A DNA stretch of 64,000 nucleotides from Hymenobacter fodinae (GTDB lineage: Bacteria; Bacteroidota; Bacteroidia; Cytophagales; Hymenobacteraceae), in assembly GCF_004745825.1 (NCBI RefSeq), contig NZ_SRLA01000001.1, forward strand, positions 1,178,001 through 1,242,000, given 5' to 3'. The notes under the pieces are model-generated. The model was given only the letters and a program-made list of their open reading frames with translations. It was not told where the DNA came from and ran no database searches. Numbering within the stretch: the first letter of the stretch is position 1; each line of letters begins with the position of its first letter. Positions 34,800-43,835 of this stretch are shown here, one piece after another. The position numbers and the translations under genes are program-made.

Positions 34800-35804
34800 A
34801 TGAAAACCCCTTCCCGCTTCGACGGTAAAAAATACCTCAACACAGTGCCCACTAGTATGATGTCGGCGAACTATAGCTTGATGCTGCGGCGCTGGCTGTT
34901 GGGCCGCGAAGAGCGGGCGCCGCGCCAGCCGCTGGGGCCTTTCCGCGCCGACGCGGCTGCCCTGCAAGAGCCCGTACCCGCGGAGGCGTTGCGCGTAACC
35001 TGGCTAGGCCACTCCACCACATTGCTTGAGCTAGATGGCCTGCGCATTCTCACGGACCCCGTCTGGCGACTGCGCGCCTCGCCAGTAGCCGTGGGACCTA
35101 AACGGTTCTTTGCACCCCCGCTGCCCATGCCGGAGATCCCGAAGATTGATGCCGTAGTTCTCTCCCACGACCACTACGACCACCTTGATAAAGATGCCAT
35201 TCGGGCGCTGTCTCATACAGGTGTGCCCTTCTTCTGCCCACTGGGAGTAGGTGGGCACTTGCGGCGCTGGGGAGTAGCGGCTGCCCAAATCACGGAGCTA
35301 GACTGGTGGCAGGAAGTGGCGCTAGGCCACTCGCACACGTTGGTGGCCACTCCAGCGCGTCACTTTTCTGGCCGGGGCCTCACCCGCGACACTACGCTCT
35401 GGGCTTCCTGGTGCATTCTGGGGCCCACGCACCGCGCCTTCTTCGGCGGCGACTCGGGCCCTTTCGAATCTGGCTTCCGTGAAATAGGAGAGGCCTACGG
35501 ACCCTTTGACTTAGTGATGTTAGAAGTAGGCGCCTATGATGAGCTGTGGTCCGACATTCATATGGGCCCCGACCAAGCACTAGTTGCCCACAAAGCACTG
35601 GGCGGTGGAGCGCTGCTACCTCTGCACTGGGCTACCTTCAATTTGGCTTTTCACGGCTGGCAAGAGCCTATTGAGCGGTTAGTAGCCGCAGCCGGACCTG
35701 AAGTGCCCCTGCTACTGCCAGCCCCCGGCCAGCGCGTAGATATGGCAGAACAACTCAAGAGTGGGAAATGGTGGCAATCCTCGGCCGTGGCTTCTCCTAA
35801 ATAA
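34800..35804 (+). CDS. MBL-fold metal-dependent hydrolase (UlaG/NAPE-PLD-like)
   Basis: 334 residues. The metal site is complete: HDHYDH (His123, His125, Asp127, His128), with later GGDSGPF and HWATFNLAFH contributing Asp and His. The N-terminal TWLGHSTTLLEL and LTDPVW are typical of the UlaG/NAPE-PLD branch, which cleaves phosphodiester or lactone substrates. There is no signal peptide, so it is cytoplasmic. The gene stands alone and diverges from the histidine kinase gene, with about 200 nt between. Confidence 0.87.
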   Translation: MKTPSRFDGKKYLNTVPTSMMSANYSLMLRRWLLGREERAPRQPLGPFRADAAALQEPVPAEALRVTWLGHSTTLLELDGLRILTDPVWRLRASPVAVGPKRFFAPPLPMPEIPKIDAVVLSHDHYDHLDKDAIRALSHTGVPFFCPLGVGGHLRRWGVAAAQITELDWWQEVALGHSHTLVATPARHFSGRGLTRDTTLWASWCILGPTHRAFFGGDSGPFESGFREIGEAYGPFDLVMLEVGAYDELWSDIHMGPDQALVAHKALGGGALLPLHWATFNLAFHGWQEPIERLVAAAGPEVPLLLPAPGQRVDMAEQLKSGKWWQSSAVASPK

Positions 35805-36312
35805 TATAGCACCTAAGTAAAAATAGAGTTAAAACATTTTGCCCTAGTTCATAGTAGTTGGCATCAGATTCCGGCTGTTAGGTCATGGCCTTGCCGGACG
35901 TATTGTTTTTGCCGCGTGAAAAATTCTGTCACAACCATCTGGTCTTCGGAAGAAGTTTGGGTGACTACCGTTTGCTTACCTCGCCCTTCCTTAATACAGC
36001 CACGCAATAAGCGGGCTGAGGTGGGGTGTTGTTGCTGTTGTTGATCCTGTGATAGGCTGCCGCTCGGCAGCATAGGCGTGCCTGGTGCATTGCCATTGTT
36101 CCTGTTGTAAGGATGTTTCTTCTAGCTGAACGCTAACAGCGTTTAGCGCCGGTTGTGCGTATTCGCCAAAAAGAAGAAGTCAGTGCTGGCTTCGATAGGA
36201 AGTGCAATCGGTGGGCAAGAGCTGAAAAGCGGCCTTTTTCTTTTGAGTTTTCTAGCCCTGGCTGCTGTGTAGTGGCCTAGGAGCTGTATAGCTGTTTTTT
36301 CTCTGTACCTCT
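35805..36312. other. intergenic region before the first TonB-dependent receptor
   Basis: 508 nt. It holds one possible small minus-strand gene (35864-36073) and a 10-bp hairpin at 36125-36147 (GCTGAACGCT / AGCGTTTAGC, one G-U pair). I see no clear terminator for the hydrolase gene and no convincing promoter for the receptor. Confidence 0.5.
35864..36073 (-). CDS. possible small hydrophilic protein, unknown
   Basis: 69 residues, not recognised. The frame begins at an ATG and has a run of five Gln near the N-terminus. A polar C-terminal half follows (QMVVTEFFTRQKQYVRQGHD). Codon use looks plausible for the genome, but there is no promoter match. It may be a real orphan gene or a chance frame. 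Confidence 0.25.
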   Translation of the reverse strand: MLPSGSLSQDQQQQQHPTSARLLRGCIKEGRGKQTVVTQTSSEDQMVVTEFFTRQKQYVRQGHDLTAGI

Positions 36313-39072
36313 ATGAATACACTTTTCTCTGCTCGCACGGGGCTGGTAGCGGCACTGTCGGTGACTAGTCTCACGGCTGCGGCCCAAAACGTAACGGTTA
36401 CGGGCCGCGTTACTAACCCTGCTGGCCAGGGCCAGCCTGGCGTAACAGTGCTGGAGCGCGGCACTACCAATGGCACCAGCACCGATGCCGATGGCCGGTT
36501 TAGCCTGAGCGTTTCGCCAGCTTCTACACTGGTTATTTCGGCCATTGGGTCCGTAACGCAGCAAATTCCGGTTAGTGGGCGCACCACTATTGATGTGCGG
36601 CTGGCCGATAACGAAACCACGCTGAACGAAGTGGTAGTCACGGGCTCTCGTGCCGCCGAGGGCCGGTCCAACATCCTCACGACCTCCCCAGTAGATGTAA
36701 TTTCGGCCCGCGAAATCAAGGCCTACGCGCAAACCGACGTTACGCAAATTCTAACGTACATCGCGCCCTCGTTTCAGAGCACGCGCCAAACGGTAACCGA
36801 TGGCACTGACTTCGTGGACCCCGCCACTCTACGTGGCCTAGGCCCCGACCAGGTGCTAGTGCTAGTGAATGGCAAGCGCCGTCATACCTCTGCCCTTGTG
36901 AATATCAACGGTACGCCGGGCCGCGGCTCCGTGGGCACCGATATGAACGTGATACCACCGGCTGCTATTAAGCGCATTGAGGTGCTACGGGAAGGCGCGG
37001 CTGCTCAGTATGGCTCCGATGCCATTGCGGGTGTTATCAACATTCAGCTAAAGGACGATACCACCGGCGTGCAGGCCAGCAGCACGGTAGGCCAAACCTA
37101 CGAGGGGGATGGTGAGTTGGTGCAGGCCGATGCCAATGTAGGTATCGGGCTCGGCGGGCGGGGCTTTCTGGACCTGAGTGGCCAGTTCAGCAACCGCTCC
37201 TACGTAGACCGTAGCGGACGCGATACGGCTCCGCTTATCTACCTGGGTACCAACACTGGCAACTACCCCAGTGGTTTGTCTGACGACCAAAAACGTGCCC
37301 TGAAAGCCCAGGACGACGCTTTAGTTGCGGAGCGTGGCTTTAACCGCCGCGACATTCGAGTGGGTAGCTCCGACGTGCGCACTTACGGCAGCTTCCTGAA
37401 TGCGGGCTACACGCTAGCGCCCAGCATTGGCCTAGAGGCCTACGTAGCTGGCGGGCTCACGCGCCGTACTGGCCGCGCAGGCGCACTCTACCGCCTTCCT
37501 AGCCAAGTAACCCAAAACGACCCCAGCATTTACCCGAACGGCTTCCTACCCTTCATCAACAGCACCATTGACGATGCCTCCATTATCACGGGCATACGGG
37601 GTAACGTACTAGGCTTTGCTGCTGATTTGAGCAATACCTACGGCCGCAACAGCCTGCGCTATGAGCTGGAAAACACGCTGAATGCTTCTCTGCAAAACAG
37701 CCCTACCTCATTCTACGCCGGCACACTAGTGTTTCAGCAGAACACCGTGAACTTGGGCTTTTCGCGCAAATTCGTAAGTGTGCCCGTCATCAGCACCCTA
37801 AACGTGGCTTTTGGGGGTGAATTCCGAGCCGATAACTTTCAGATTAAGGCAGGGGAAGAAGGATCGTATGCCGCCGGAACGCGCACCGTTAACGGTGCCC
37901 GGGCAGCCTTTGGGGCGCAGGGCTTCCCCGGCTACCGGCCTGCCGATGCTACCGACCGCACCCGCACCAACGTGGCTGGCTACATTGACCTCGAAAGCGA
38001 CATTACGGAGAAGTTGCTGGTAAGCGTGGCTGGCCGGGCCGAGCGCTATTCCGATTTTGGCTCCAATGTAAGCGGCAAGCTAGCGGCCCGTTACAGCCTT
38101 ACGCCCGACGTAGCCCTGCGCGGCGCCATCAGCAACGGGTTCCGGGCGCCCTCGTTGCAACAGCGCTACTTCACCAACTCTAGCACGCAGTTTACCAGCG
38201 GTGAGCTACGCGACGTGCTTACTACCAACAACGACGACCCCATTACGCGGGCTTTCGGCATTGGCTCACTCAAGCAAGAAACCTCGAACAACTATAGCCT
38301 AGGCCTCACGGCGCGCGTGTTGCGCAACATCACGCTGACGGTAGACGCCTACCAGATTGATATTGATGACCGGATTGTGCTCAGCTCTCAATTCAGCCGG
38401 GGTACGGCTGCCGTGGCCGCTATCCTCGACGCCAACCAGCGCCCCAACCAGAACCCGGTGCAGGGCGTACAGTTTTTTGCTAATGCTGTAAACACCCGCA
38501 CCCGCGGCATAGATATCGTAGCGAATCAGCGCCTAACCCTAGGGGCTGACAGCCGCCTGACGCTGACGGCCGCGGCTAACTTCAACGAGACGAGCGTGCG
38601 GAGCTTCAATAGCTCAAGGTTCATCGATGAAAACGCCAGCCTGCAGAATACCCTCTTCGACCGGGCCCAGCGTGCCCGCCTCACCAATGGGCAGCCCCGC
38701 AGCAAAATCAACTTGAGCGCCGACTACGGCTACAAAATCTTTAGCGTAAACCTGCGCACAGTGCGCTTTGGGGAAATTCAAACCAAAGATGCCAACCCCG
38801 ATCGTTCGTACATCGACCAAACCTTCTCGGCTAAGTGGGTAACGGATTTGGTGCTGAGTGCTCAGGTGCTGAAGCAAGTGGGCGTGAGCATTGGCGTGAA
38901 TAACCTGTTTGATGTGTACCCCGACCGCCTCTACCAAGACCCCAACAACAACGAGCAGAGCCTGAACTATACTACGCTAGATGCCACCAATCGGGGCCGC
39001 TTCCCCTATAGCTCCAACCAGTTTGGCTACAGTGGTGGTTTCTACTTTGGCCGCGTGAACGTGTCTTTCTAA
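36313..39072 (+). CDS. TonB-dependent receptor, first of a tandem pair
   Basis: 919 residues. A signal peptide ends near TAAAQ. A carboxypeptidase-regulatory-like domain (VTGRVTNPAGQGQPGVTVLE) occupies about residues 25-100. The plug follows from TLNEVVVTGSR (TonB-box-like VVVTG) through ATLRGLGPDQVLVLVNGKRR and GAAAQYGSDAIAGVIN. A 22-strand barrel ends in NVSF with the C-terminal Phe needed for outer membrane insertion. It takes up an unknown ligand with energy from TonB. There is no SusD gene beside it, so a SusC glycan role is unlikely. A close paralog follows 315 nt downstream. Confidence 0.92.
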   Translation: MNTLFSARTGLVAALSVTSLTAAAQNVTVTGRVTNPAGQGQPGVTVLERGTTNGTSTDADGRFSLSVSPASTLVISAIGSVTQQIPVSGRTTIDVRLADNETTLNEVVVTGSRAAEGRSNILTTSPVDVISAREIKAYAQTDVTQILTYIAPSFQSTRQTVTDGTDFVDPATLRGLGPDQVLVLVNGKRRHTSALVNINGTPGRGSVGTDMNVIPPAAIKRIEVLREGAAAQYGSDAIAGVINIQLKDDTTGVQASSTVGQTYEGDGELVQADANVGIGLGGRGFLDLSGQFSNRSYVDRSGRDTAPLIYLGTNTGNYPSGLSDDQKRALKAQDDALVAERGFNRRDIRVGSSDVRTYGSFLNAGYTLAPSIGLEAYVAGGLTRRTGRAGALYRLPSQVTQNDPSIYPNGFLPFINSTIDDASIITGIRGNVLGFAADLSNTYGRNSLRYELENTLNASLQNSPTSFYAGTLVFQQNTVNLGFSRKFVSVPVISTLNVAFGGEFRADNFQIKAGEEGSYAAGTRTVNGARAAFGAQGFPGYRPADATDRTRTNVAGYIDLESDITEKLLVSVAGRAERYSDFGSNVSGKLAARYSLTPDVALRGAISNGFRAPSLQQRYFTNSSTQFTSGELRDVLTTNNDDPITRAFGIGSLKQETSNNYSLGLTARVLRNITLTVDAYQIDIDDRIVLSSQFSRGTAAVAAILDANQRPNQNPVQGVQFFANAVNTRTRGIDIVANQRLTLGADSRLTLTAAANFNETSVRSFNSSRFIDENASLQNTLFDRAQRARLTNGQPRSKINLSADYGYKIFSVNLRTVRFGEIQTKDANPDRSYIDQTFSAKWVTDLVLSAQVLKQVGVSIGVNNLFDVYPDRLYQDPNNNEQSLNYTTLDATNRGRFPYSSNQFGYSGGFYFGRVNVSF

Positions 39073-39101
39073 GCCACTTCCCTACGAAGGGCCAACACTA
39101 C

Positions 39102-39137
39102 AGGCTGCCTCAGCATTTGCTGGGGCAGCCTTTTTTA
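39102..39137 (+). terminator. intrinsic terminator after the first receptor gene
   Basis: Stem AGGCTGCCTCAGC / GCTGGGGCAGCCT (13 bp, one G-U pair), loop ATTT, followed by a T run. The two receptor genes are thus probably transcribed separately. The 250 nt to the next gene contain no other feature I can support. Confidence 0.8.
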
Positions 39138-39387
39138 TGCCCACCTGAGTTAAGCTGCTGAGAGTGGCCTACCGCGTCTGCTGGCCTGGCGCCGGTGGGC
39201 GCTGACTGTCAATACAGTAACGTTTATCGAGGAAATCGAATATCTCGACAGTAAATAGGCAAGTATCAATATCCGGTGATTATATTGACCGGAGTATACC
39301 GCGCCCTGCCTACCAAAAATGCCCACACTGGCTTGAGTTTATTGGGCGGATTGTCCGCTTCCTATTTTTTCTCATTTAGTTCTTTGT

Positions 39388-42231
39388 ATGAAAAGACTAC
39401 TACTTCTCCCTGCAGTAGCCATTGCCGTTGTGAGCCATGCCCAAACTCAGAATAGTACCGTCACGGGGCGGGTGCTGGACAGTAATGGGGCGGCTCAGCC
39501 GGGCGTTACCGTGTTAGAAAAGGGCACTACCAATGGCACCAGCACCGATGGTAGCGGCCGCTACAGCCTGAGTGTACCACCCACCGCTACTCTGGTGGTG
39601 TCGGCCGTGGGCTCGGCTACGCAGCAGATTGCCGTGAACGGGCGCACCTCCATCGACGTCCGACTGGTAGACAATGAAACAGCCCTGAATGAGGTCGTAG
39701 TAACGGGTTCGCGGGCCACGGAAGGCCGCTCTAATATCCTGACTACGGCGCCTGTTGATGTGATTTCGGCCCGCGAAATCAAGGTGTTTGCCCAAACCGA
39801 TGTGTCGCAGATCCTGACGTACGTTGCGCCTTCGTTCCAATCGTCGCGGCAGGCTATTTCCGATGGTACCGACCACGTAGACCCCGCTTCGCTGCGCGGC
39901 CTGGGCCCCGACCAAGTGCTGGTGCTGGTGAATGGCAAACGGCGGCACTCATCGGCGCTGGTGAATATCAATGGCACCGTGGGCCGCGGCTCTGTAGGTA
40001 CCGACCTAAACACCATCCCGAACGCCTCCATCAAGCGCATTGAGGTATTGCGCGATGGGGCCGCCGCCCAGTATGGCTCCGATGCCATTGCCGGCGTCAT
40101 CAATATTCAGCTCAAAGACGACACCACCGGCGTGCAAGCCAGCAGCACTGTGGGGCAGACGTATGAAGGGGACGGTGAGCTATACCAAGCCGATGCCAAC
40201 GTGGGTGTAGGTCTCAACGGCCGCGGCTACCTCGACCTGAGCGGACAGTTCAGCAACCGCGGATATACCAACCGCAGCGGCATTGATACCGCTCCGCTCA
40301 TTTATTTAGGCGGCAACAGCGGCAACTTCCCTAGTAGCGCCAACACCGAGGAAAAGCGCCGCGACCTAAAGGCTCAGGATGATGCCTTGGTAGCGCAGAA
40401 CGGCTACAACCGCAAAAACCTGCGGCTAGGCCAGTCGGAGGCGCGCAACTACGGCGGCTTCCTGAACTTCGGCTATAAGCTGGCTCCCGCCATAGGCCTA
40501 GAGGCCTACATTACGGCTGGCGCCATGCAGCGCACAGGTAAAGCCGCCGGTTTCTACCGCCTGCCCAACCAGATTACCCAGGTAGATGCCTCCATTTACC
40601 CCAATGGGTTTTTGCCCTTTATTAACACCATCATCAATGATCAGTCTATTATCTCGGGGTTGCGGGCCCGGGCACTAGGGTTTGATATTGACTTGAGCAA
40701 CACCTATGGTCGTAATGAAATCCGATTCGATATCAGCAACACGCTGAATGCTTCGTTGCCCATTGGTATCAGCCCCACGAACTTTTACGCCGGCACAATT
40801 GCCTTCCGGCAGAATACCTCCAACCTCAACTTCACGCGGCGCTTCACTAACGTGGCCGTGCTGAGCACCTTGAACGTGGCCTTCGGGGGCGAGTACCGCG
40901 ACGACAACTACCGCATCAAAGCCGGTGAGCGGGGCTCTTACGAGAACTACGGCCGCATTGTGACGCCGGGCACGCCACCCACGTTTGCCGCCGCCGGAGC
41001 GCAGGTATTTCCTGGCTACCAACCTTCCGATGCCTTGAACCGCTCCCGGCACAACGTAGCGGGCTACCTTGATCTGGAAAGCGACATCACGGAGAAGCTG
41101 CTCGTTGGTGTAGCCGGCCGGGCCGAGCGCTACAGCGACTTTGGCTCTAACATGAGTGGTAAAGTGGCCGCGCGCTACAGCATTCTGCCCGACGTGGCCG
41201 TGCGCGGCGCCATCAGCAACGGCTTCCGTGCGCCCTCCTTGCAGCAACGCTATTTCACCAATACCAGCACCCAGTTTGTGCAGGGTGCTCCCAACCAGGT
41301 GCTCACCGTCAGCAACGACAACCCTATTGTCCGCAACAGCTACACGCCCGGCGGCACCGGCCAGCAAGGATTTGGAGTGGCAGCCCTGAAGCAGGAAAAG
41401 TCGAAGAACTACAGCCTAGGCCTCACGGCTCGCCTGCTGAAGAGCGGCTCTATCACCGTCGATGCCTACCAGATTGACATTCGGGACCGAATTGTGCTCT
41501 CGTCGCAGTTTAGCCGCGCCAATGCCACCGTAAATGCTATTCTGGGCAATCTGCCCGTGAGCCAAGTACAGTTCTTTGCCAACGCCGTAAATACCCGCAC
41601 CCGTGGTATTGATATTGTGGCCAACCAGCGCATGCCGCTGGGGCCCGGCAACCTAACGCTAACGGTAGCGGCCAACTTCAATGAGACCAAGGTGCGCAAG
41701 GTAAACAGCTCGGCCACCATTGATGCTGACCAGACTGGCCTACAGAACACCCTCTTCGATCGGCAGCAACGCGGCCGCCTTGAAAACGCTCAACCCCGCA
41801 GTAAAATCAACCTGACGGCCGGGTATGCGCTGGGCATCTTCAGCCTCGAAGCGCGCACCGTGCGTTTTGGAGCCGTGCAGTACAAGGATGCCCGCCTAGG
41901 CAGCCCAGCTGGTAACCCCAACTTCCTGTATTCCTCCATCGACCAGACGTTCCGGGCCAAGTGGGTAACTGACCTGACGCTGAGCGCCCAGCTAACCAAA
42001 GTAATAGGGCTGACCGTTGGGGCCAACAACATCTTCAACGTCTACCCCGACAAATACCGCGTCGATCCGCGCAACAGCGCCACTAACTTCTCCGTCGACC
42101 CACTGCTGAACTACAACTCCAGCCTTGATAACACCAACCGGGGCCGCACTATCTACAACCCCAACCAGTTTGGCTACAACGGGGGCTTCTACTTTGCCCG
42201 CGTTATCGTGAACCTTCCTACCACCAAGTAG
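39388..42231 (+). CDS. TonB-dependent receptor, second of the tandem pair
   Basis: 947 residues, closely similar along its whole length to the receptor encoded upstream. Blocks such as EVVVTGSRA, LRGLGPDQVLVLVNGKRR and YGSDAIAGVINIQLKDD are shared almost unchanged. A signal peptide (KRLLLLPAVAIAVVSHA) is followed by the regulatory-like domain, plug and barrel. Differences concentrate in the barrel loops, for example an insertion near residue 540 (GRIVTPGTPPTFAAAGAQ) and an extended loop near the C-terminus (KYRVDPRNSATNFSVD). This fits a duplication followed by ligand change. The start at 39388 has KRLLL right after Met. Confidence 0.92.
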   Translation: MKRLLLLPAVAIAVVSHAQTQNSTVTGRVLDSNGAAQPGVTVLEKGTTNGTSTDGSGRYSLSVPPTATLVVSAVGSATQQIAVNGRTSIDVRLVDNETALNEVVVTGSRATEGRSNILTTAPVDVISAREIKVFAQTDVSQILTYVAPSFQSSRQAISDGTDHVDPASLRGLGPDQVLVLVNGKRRHSSALVNINGTVGRGSVGTDLNTIPNASIKRIEVLRDGAAAQYGSDAIAGVINIQLKDDTTGVQASSTVGQTYEGDGELYQADANVGVGLNGRGYLDLSGQFSNRGYTNRSGIDTAPLIYLGGNSGNFPSSANTEEKRRDLKAQDDALVAQNGYNRKNLRLGQSEARNYGGFLNFGYKLAPAIGLEAYITAGAMQRTGKAAGFYRLPNQITQVDASIYPNGFLPFINTIINDQSIISGLRARALGFDIDLSNTYGRNEIRFDISNTLNASLPIGISPTNFYAGTIAFRQNTSNLNFTRRFTNVAVLSTLNVAFGGEYRDDNYRIKAGERGSYENYGRIVTPGTPPTFAAAGAQVFPGYQPSDALNRSRHNVAGYLDLESDITEKLLVGVAGRAERYSDFGSNMSGKVAARYSILPDVAVRGAISNGFRAPSLQQRYFTNTSTQFVQGAPNQVLTVSNDNPIVRNSYTPGGTGQQGFGVAALKQEKSKNYSLGLTARLLKSGSITVDAYQIDIRDRIVLSSQFSRANATVNAILGNLPVSQVQFFANAVNTRTRGIDIVANQRMPLGPGNLTLTVAANFNETKVRKVNSSATIDADQTGLQNTLFDRQQRGRLENAQPRSKINLTAGYALGIFSLEARTVRFGAVQYKDARLGSPAGNPNFLYSSIDQTFRAKWVTDLTLSAQLTKVIGLTVGANNIFNVYPDKYRVDPRNSATNFSVDPLLNYNSSLDNTNRGRTIYNPNQFGYNGGFYFARVIVNLPTTK

Positions 42232-42250
42232 ACTGGCCTAGCCACGTCAC

Positions 42251-42294
42251 TAACAAAAAGCGCCGACTCCCAATGGAATCGGCGCTTTTTGTTA
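42251..42294. terminator. bidirectional terminator between receptor and T9SS protein genes
   Basis: Arms 42251-42270 and 42275-42294 pair over 20 bp with one mismatch and a 4-nt loop. Both arms end in A/T tracts (AACAAAAAG / CTTTTTGTT), so it works for both convergent genes. Confidence 0.85.
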
Positions 42295-42310
42295 AGCTGT
42301 TTTAGCCGCG

Positions 42311-43738
42311 TTATTCGCGCACTAGCCGTACCAATTGCTTTCCATCAGCCGAACGAGCGAAGTACATACCTGGCGCTACTGAGCTTGTGGGGTGCCAGGT
42401 AACGGTGCCATCCGTGCGGCTAGTCACGTGTTCCACTAGCCGGCCTAGGCCATCCGTGATAGTAACCGTCTGTGGAGTAGAAAGCTTAAAGGAAACTTGG
42501 CTGCGGAAGGGGTTCGGGCTGGCTGGCAAATAAAGAGGCCTACCCGTGGTTGTCGCCAGTACTTGGTCCGTAACCAGGAAAGTAATCGTCCGGACTTCGC
42601 TGGCATTAAGGGGGCATCCATCATCGGCTACTGCCACAGTGAGTCGATAACGCCCAAAAGGCAAGTTTGTAGGCACTGCCCACGTAAGACGAGCCTGCGT
42701 GGCGTTCAAGGTTTGAATAGCTGTACCCGGTACAATGGTTGGTACGTCACTTACAAAACGTAGCTTCTGCCCAGTATCGGTATCAGAGGCAGTGAGCGTG
42801 AGAGCAACCGTTCGGCCAGGGTTTACTTTAATAATCTGCTCCAGCGGTTGCGTAGTGGTGCTGCTATTTACTGTGAGCCCGGTGATAGTGGGAGTGGAGT
42901 TCGTGCTTCTATTTAACCAATATATCTGGTCTCGGGTGACACTGCCAATCTTCGTCCAAACGTTGTTCAGCTTCCGGTATTCATCTACCCGAATGGGTAA
43001 TAAGTACTCTCCTAATTCTATTCGTGCCGAGGTAGGCAGTAATGCCCCAGTAGCAGCATCTACAGTAAAATGAGGAGCGGCTCGATAAGGGCTTATTTCG
43101 TTGGGGCAGGCCGCTTGATTAATTCGAGCTGCCATATTCTCCAAAGGAGCAACTACCTGGTACACCAGTGAGTCACCATCTATATCAAATGCGCTGGAGC
43201 TGTACTGACTAAGTTGGTTGCCACCCAGGTAAGGCAGTTTATAGGCTGTAAACTTAGGTGAGCTATTTACCAAGCCAGTAGAGTTATCCAAAAAAGACTC
43301 TATATATAAGTTATGTGTATTCGACTGCCCTATGTTACGGATGCCAAGAGAACGGTTCTCTGCGAAAGTGCTCAAAGTCCACCGAGCAGTGGGTAATTCT
43401 ACATCTCCTTCAAATACATGAGTTTCAAACGTTTCATCATTGCACCGTACAACATCCGGTGCAAGGCGGCGGGTGCGGAGCAAATCAACCTTAAAGCTTC
43501 CAGTGCCAGTGCCATCGCAACTGTTCTTGCTGCATATAAGGGGGACTTGTTCTCCAAACCGAACAGGCGTACCTGCTGTATTCTGATAAAGCCGCATGAT
43601 AACATGGTAGCGGCTCCCTGAACCTGGAATAGGTTCATACAGAATTTCGCCTCCAGCGGCATGCGTAGCCCAAGCTTGTGTGGCTAGGCAAAAACATCCT
43701 AATAGTAATGACAAAAATCGCACTGTATTTCTTTTCAT
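42311..43738 (-). CDS. secreted protein with type IX sorting domain (gliding-motility-associated style)
   Basis: 475 residues. A signal peptide (RFLSLLLGCFCLATQAWA) is followed by THAAGGEILYEP, a start seen in many large Bacteroidetes surface and gliding-associated proteins. The middle has Ig-like/cadherin-like strands (DIDGDSLVYQ, LTASDTDTGQKLRF). The last 80 residues form a type A T9SS sorting domain: PASPNPFRSQVSFKLS, then VAPGMYFARS and a basic end QLVRLVRE. The protein should cross the outer membrane through the type IX system and be anchored to the surface or released. Its function is unknown. Confidence 0.82.
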   Translation of the reverse strand: MKRNTVRFLSLLLGCFCLATQAWATHAAGGEILYEPIPGSGSRYHVIMRLYQNTAGTPVRFGEQVPLICSKNSCDGTGTGSFKVDLLRTRRLAPDVVRCNDETFETHVFEGDVELPTARWTLSTFAENRSLGIRNIGQSNTHNLYIESFLDNSTGLVNSSPKFTAYKLPYLGGNQLSQYSSSAFDIDGDSLVYQVVAPLENMAARINQAACPNEISPYRAAPHFTVDAATGALLPTSARIELGEYLLPIRVDEYRKLNNVWTKIGSVTRDQIYWLNRSTNSTPTITGLTVNSSTTTQPLEQIIKVNPGRTVALTLTASDTDTGQKLRFVSDVPTIVPGTAIQTLNATQARLTWAVPTNLPFGRYRLTVAVADDGCPLNASEVRTITFLVTDQVLATTTGRPLYLPASPNPFRSQVSFKLSTPQTVTITDGLGRLVEHVTSRTDGTVTWHPTSSVAPGMYFARSADGKQLVRLVRE

Positions 43739-43761
43739 AAGAATGGGGGTAAGTAATTATG

Positions 43762-43791
43762 CGAAAGTAAGATACAAGAAGAGCGGCGCAA
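43762..43791 (-). promoter_or_regulatory. promoter of the T9SS protein gene (TTG, 19 nt, TACTTTCG)
   Basis: The minus strand has TTG at 43789-43791 and TACTTTCG at 43762-43769, one mismatch from TAnnTTTG, 24 nt before the start codon. The -33 element lies inside the terminator hairpin of the upstream gene. Confidence 0.45.
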
Positions 43792-43818
43792 GTGCATCTT
43801 GCGCCGCTCTTCTTGTAT
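43772..43818 (-). terminator. terminator after the OmpA-type lipoprotein gene
   Basis: A perfect 21-bp stem (43772-43792 with 43798-43818) and a 5-nt loop, 18 nt after the stop codon on the minus strand. Confidence 0.75.
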
Positions 43819-43835
43819 TTAATAGTGGCCTAGGG

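Noticed and set aside
36252..36747. Minus-strand frames opposite the first TonB receptor start
   Set aside because: Mirrored equivalents occur opposite the paralog at 39514-40103, as expected for shadows of duplicated coding sequence.
40675..41367. 230-residue open frame opposite the second TonB receptor
   Set aside because: An antisense shadow of a well-supported gene, with no signal or domain.
36313..42231. Polysaccharide utilisation locus (SusC/SusD)
   Set aside because: There is no SusD-type lipoprotein gene or linked glycosidase next to the receptors.
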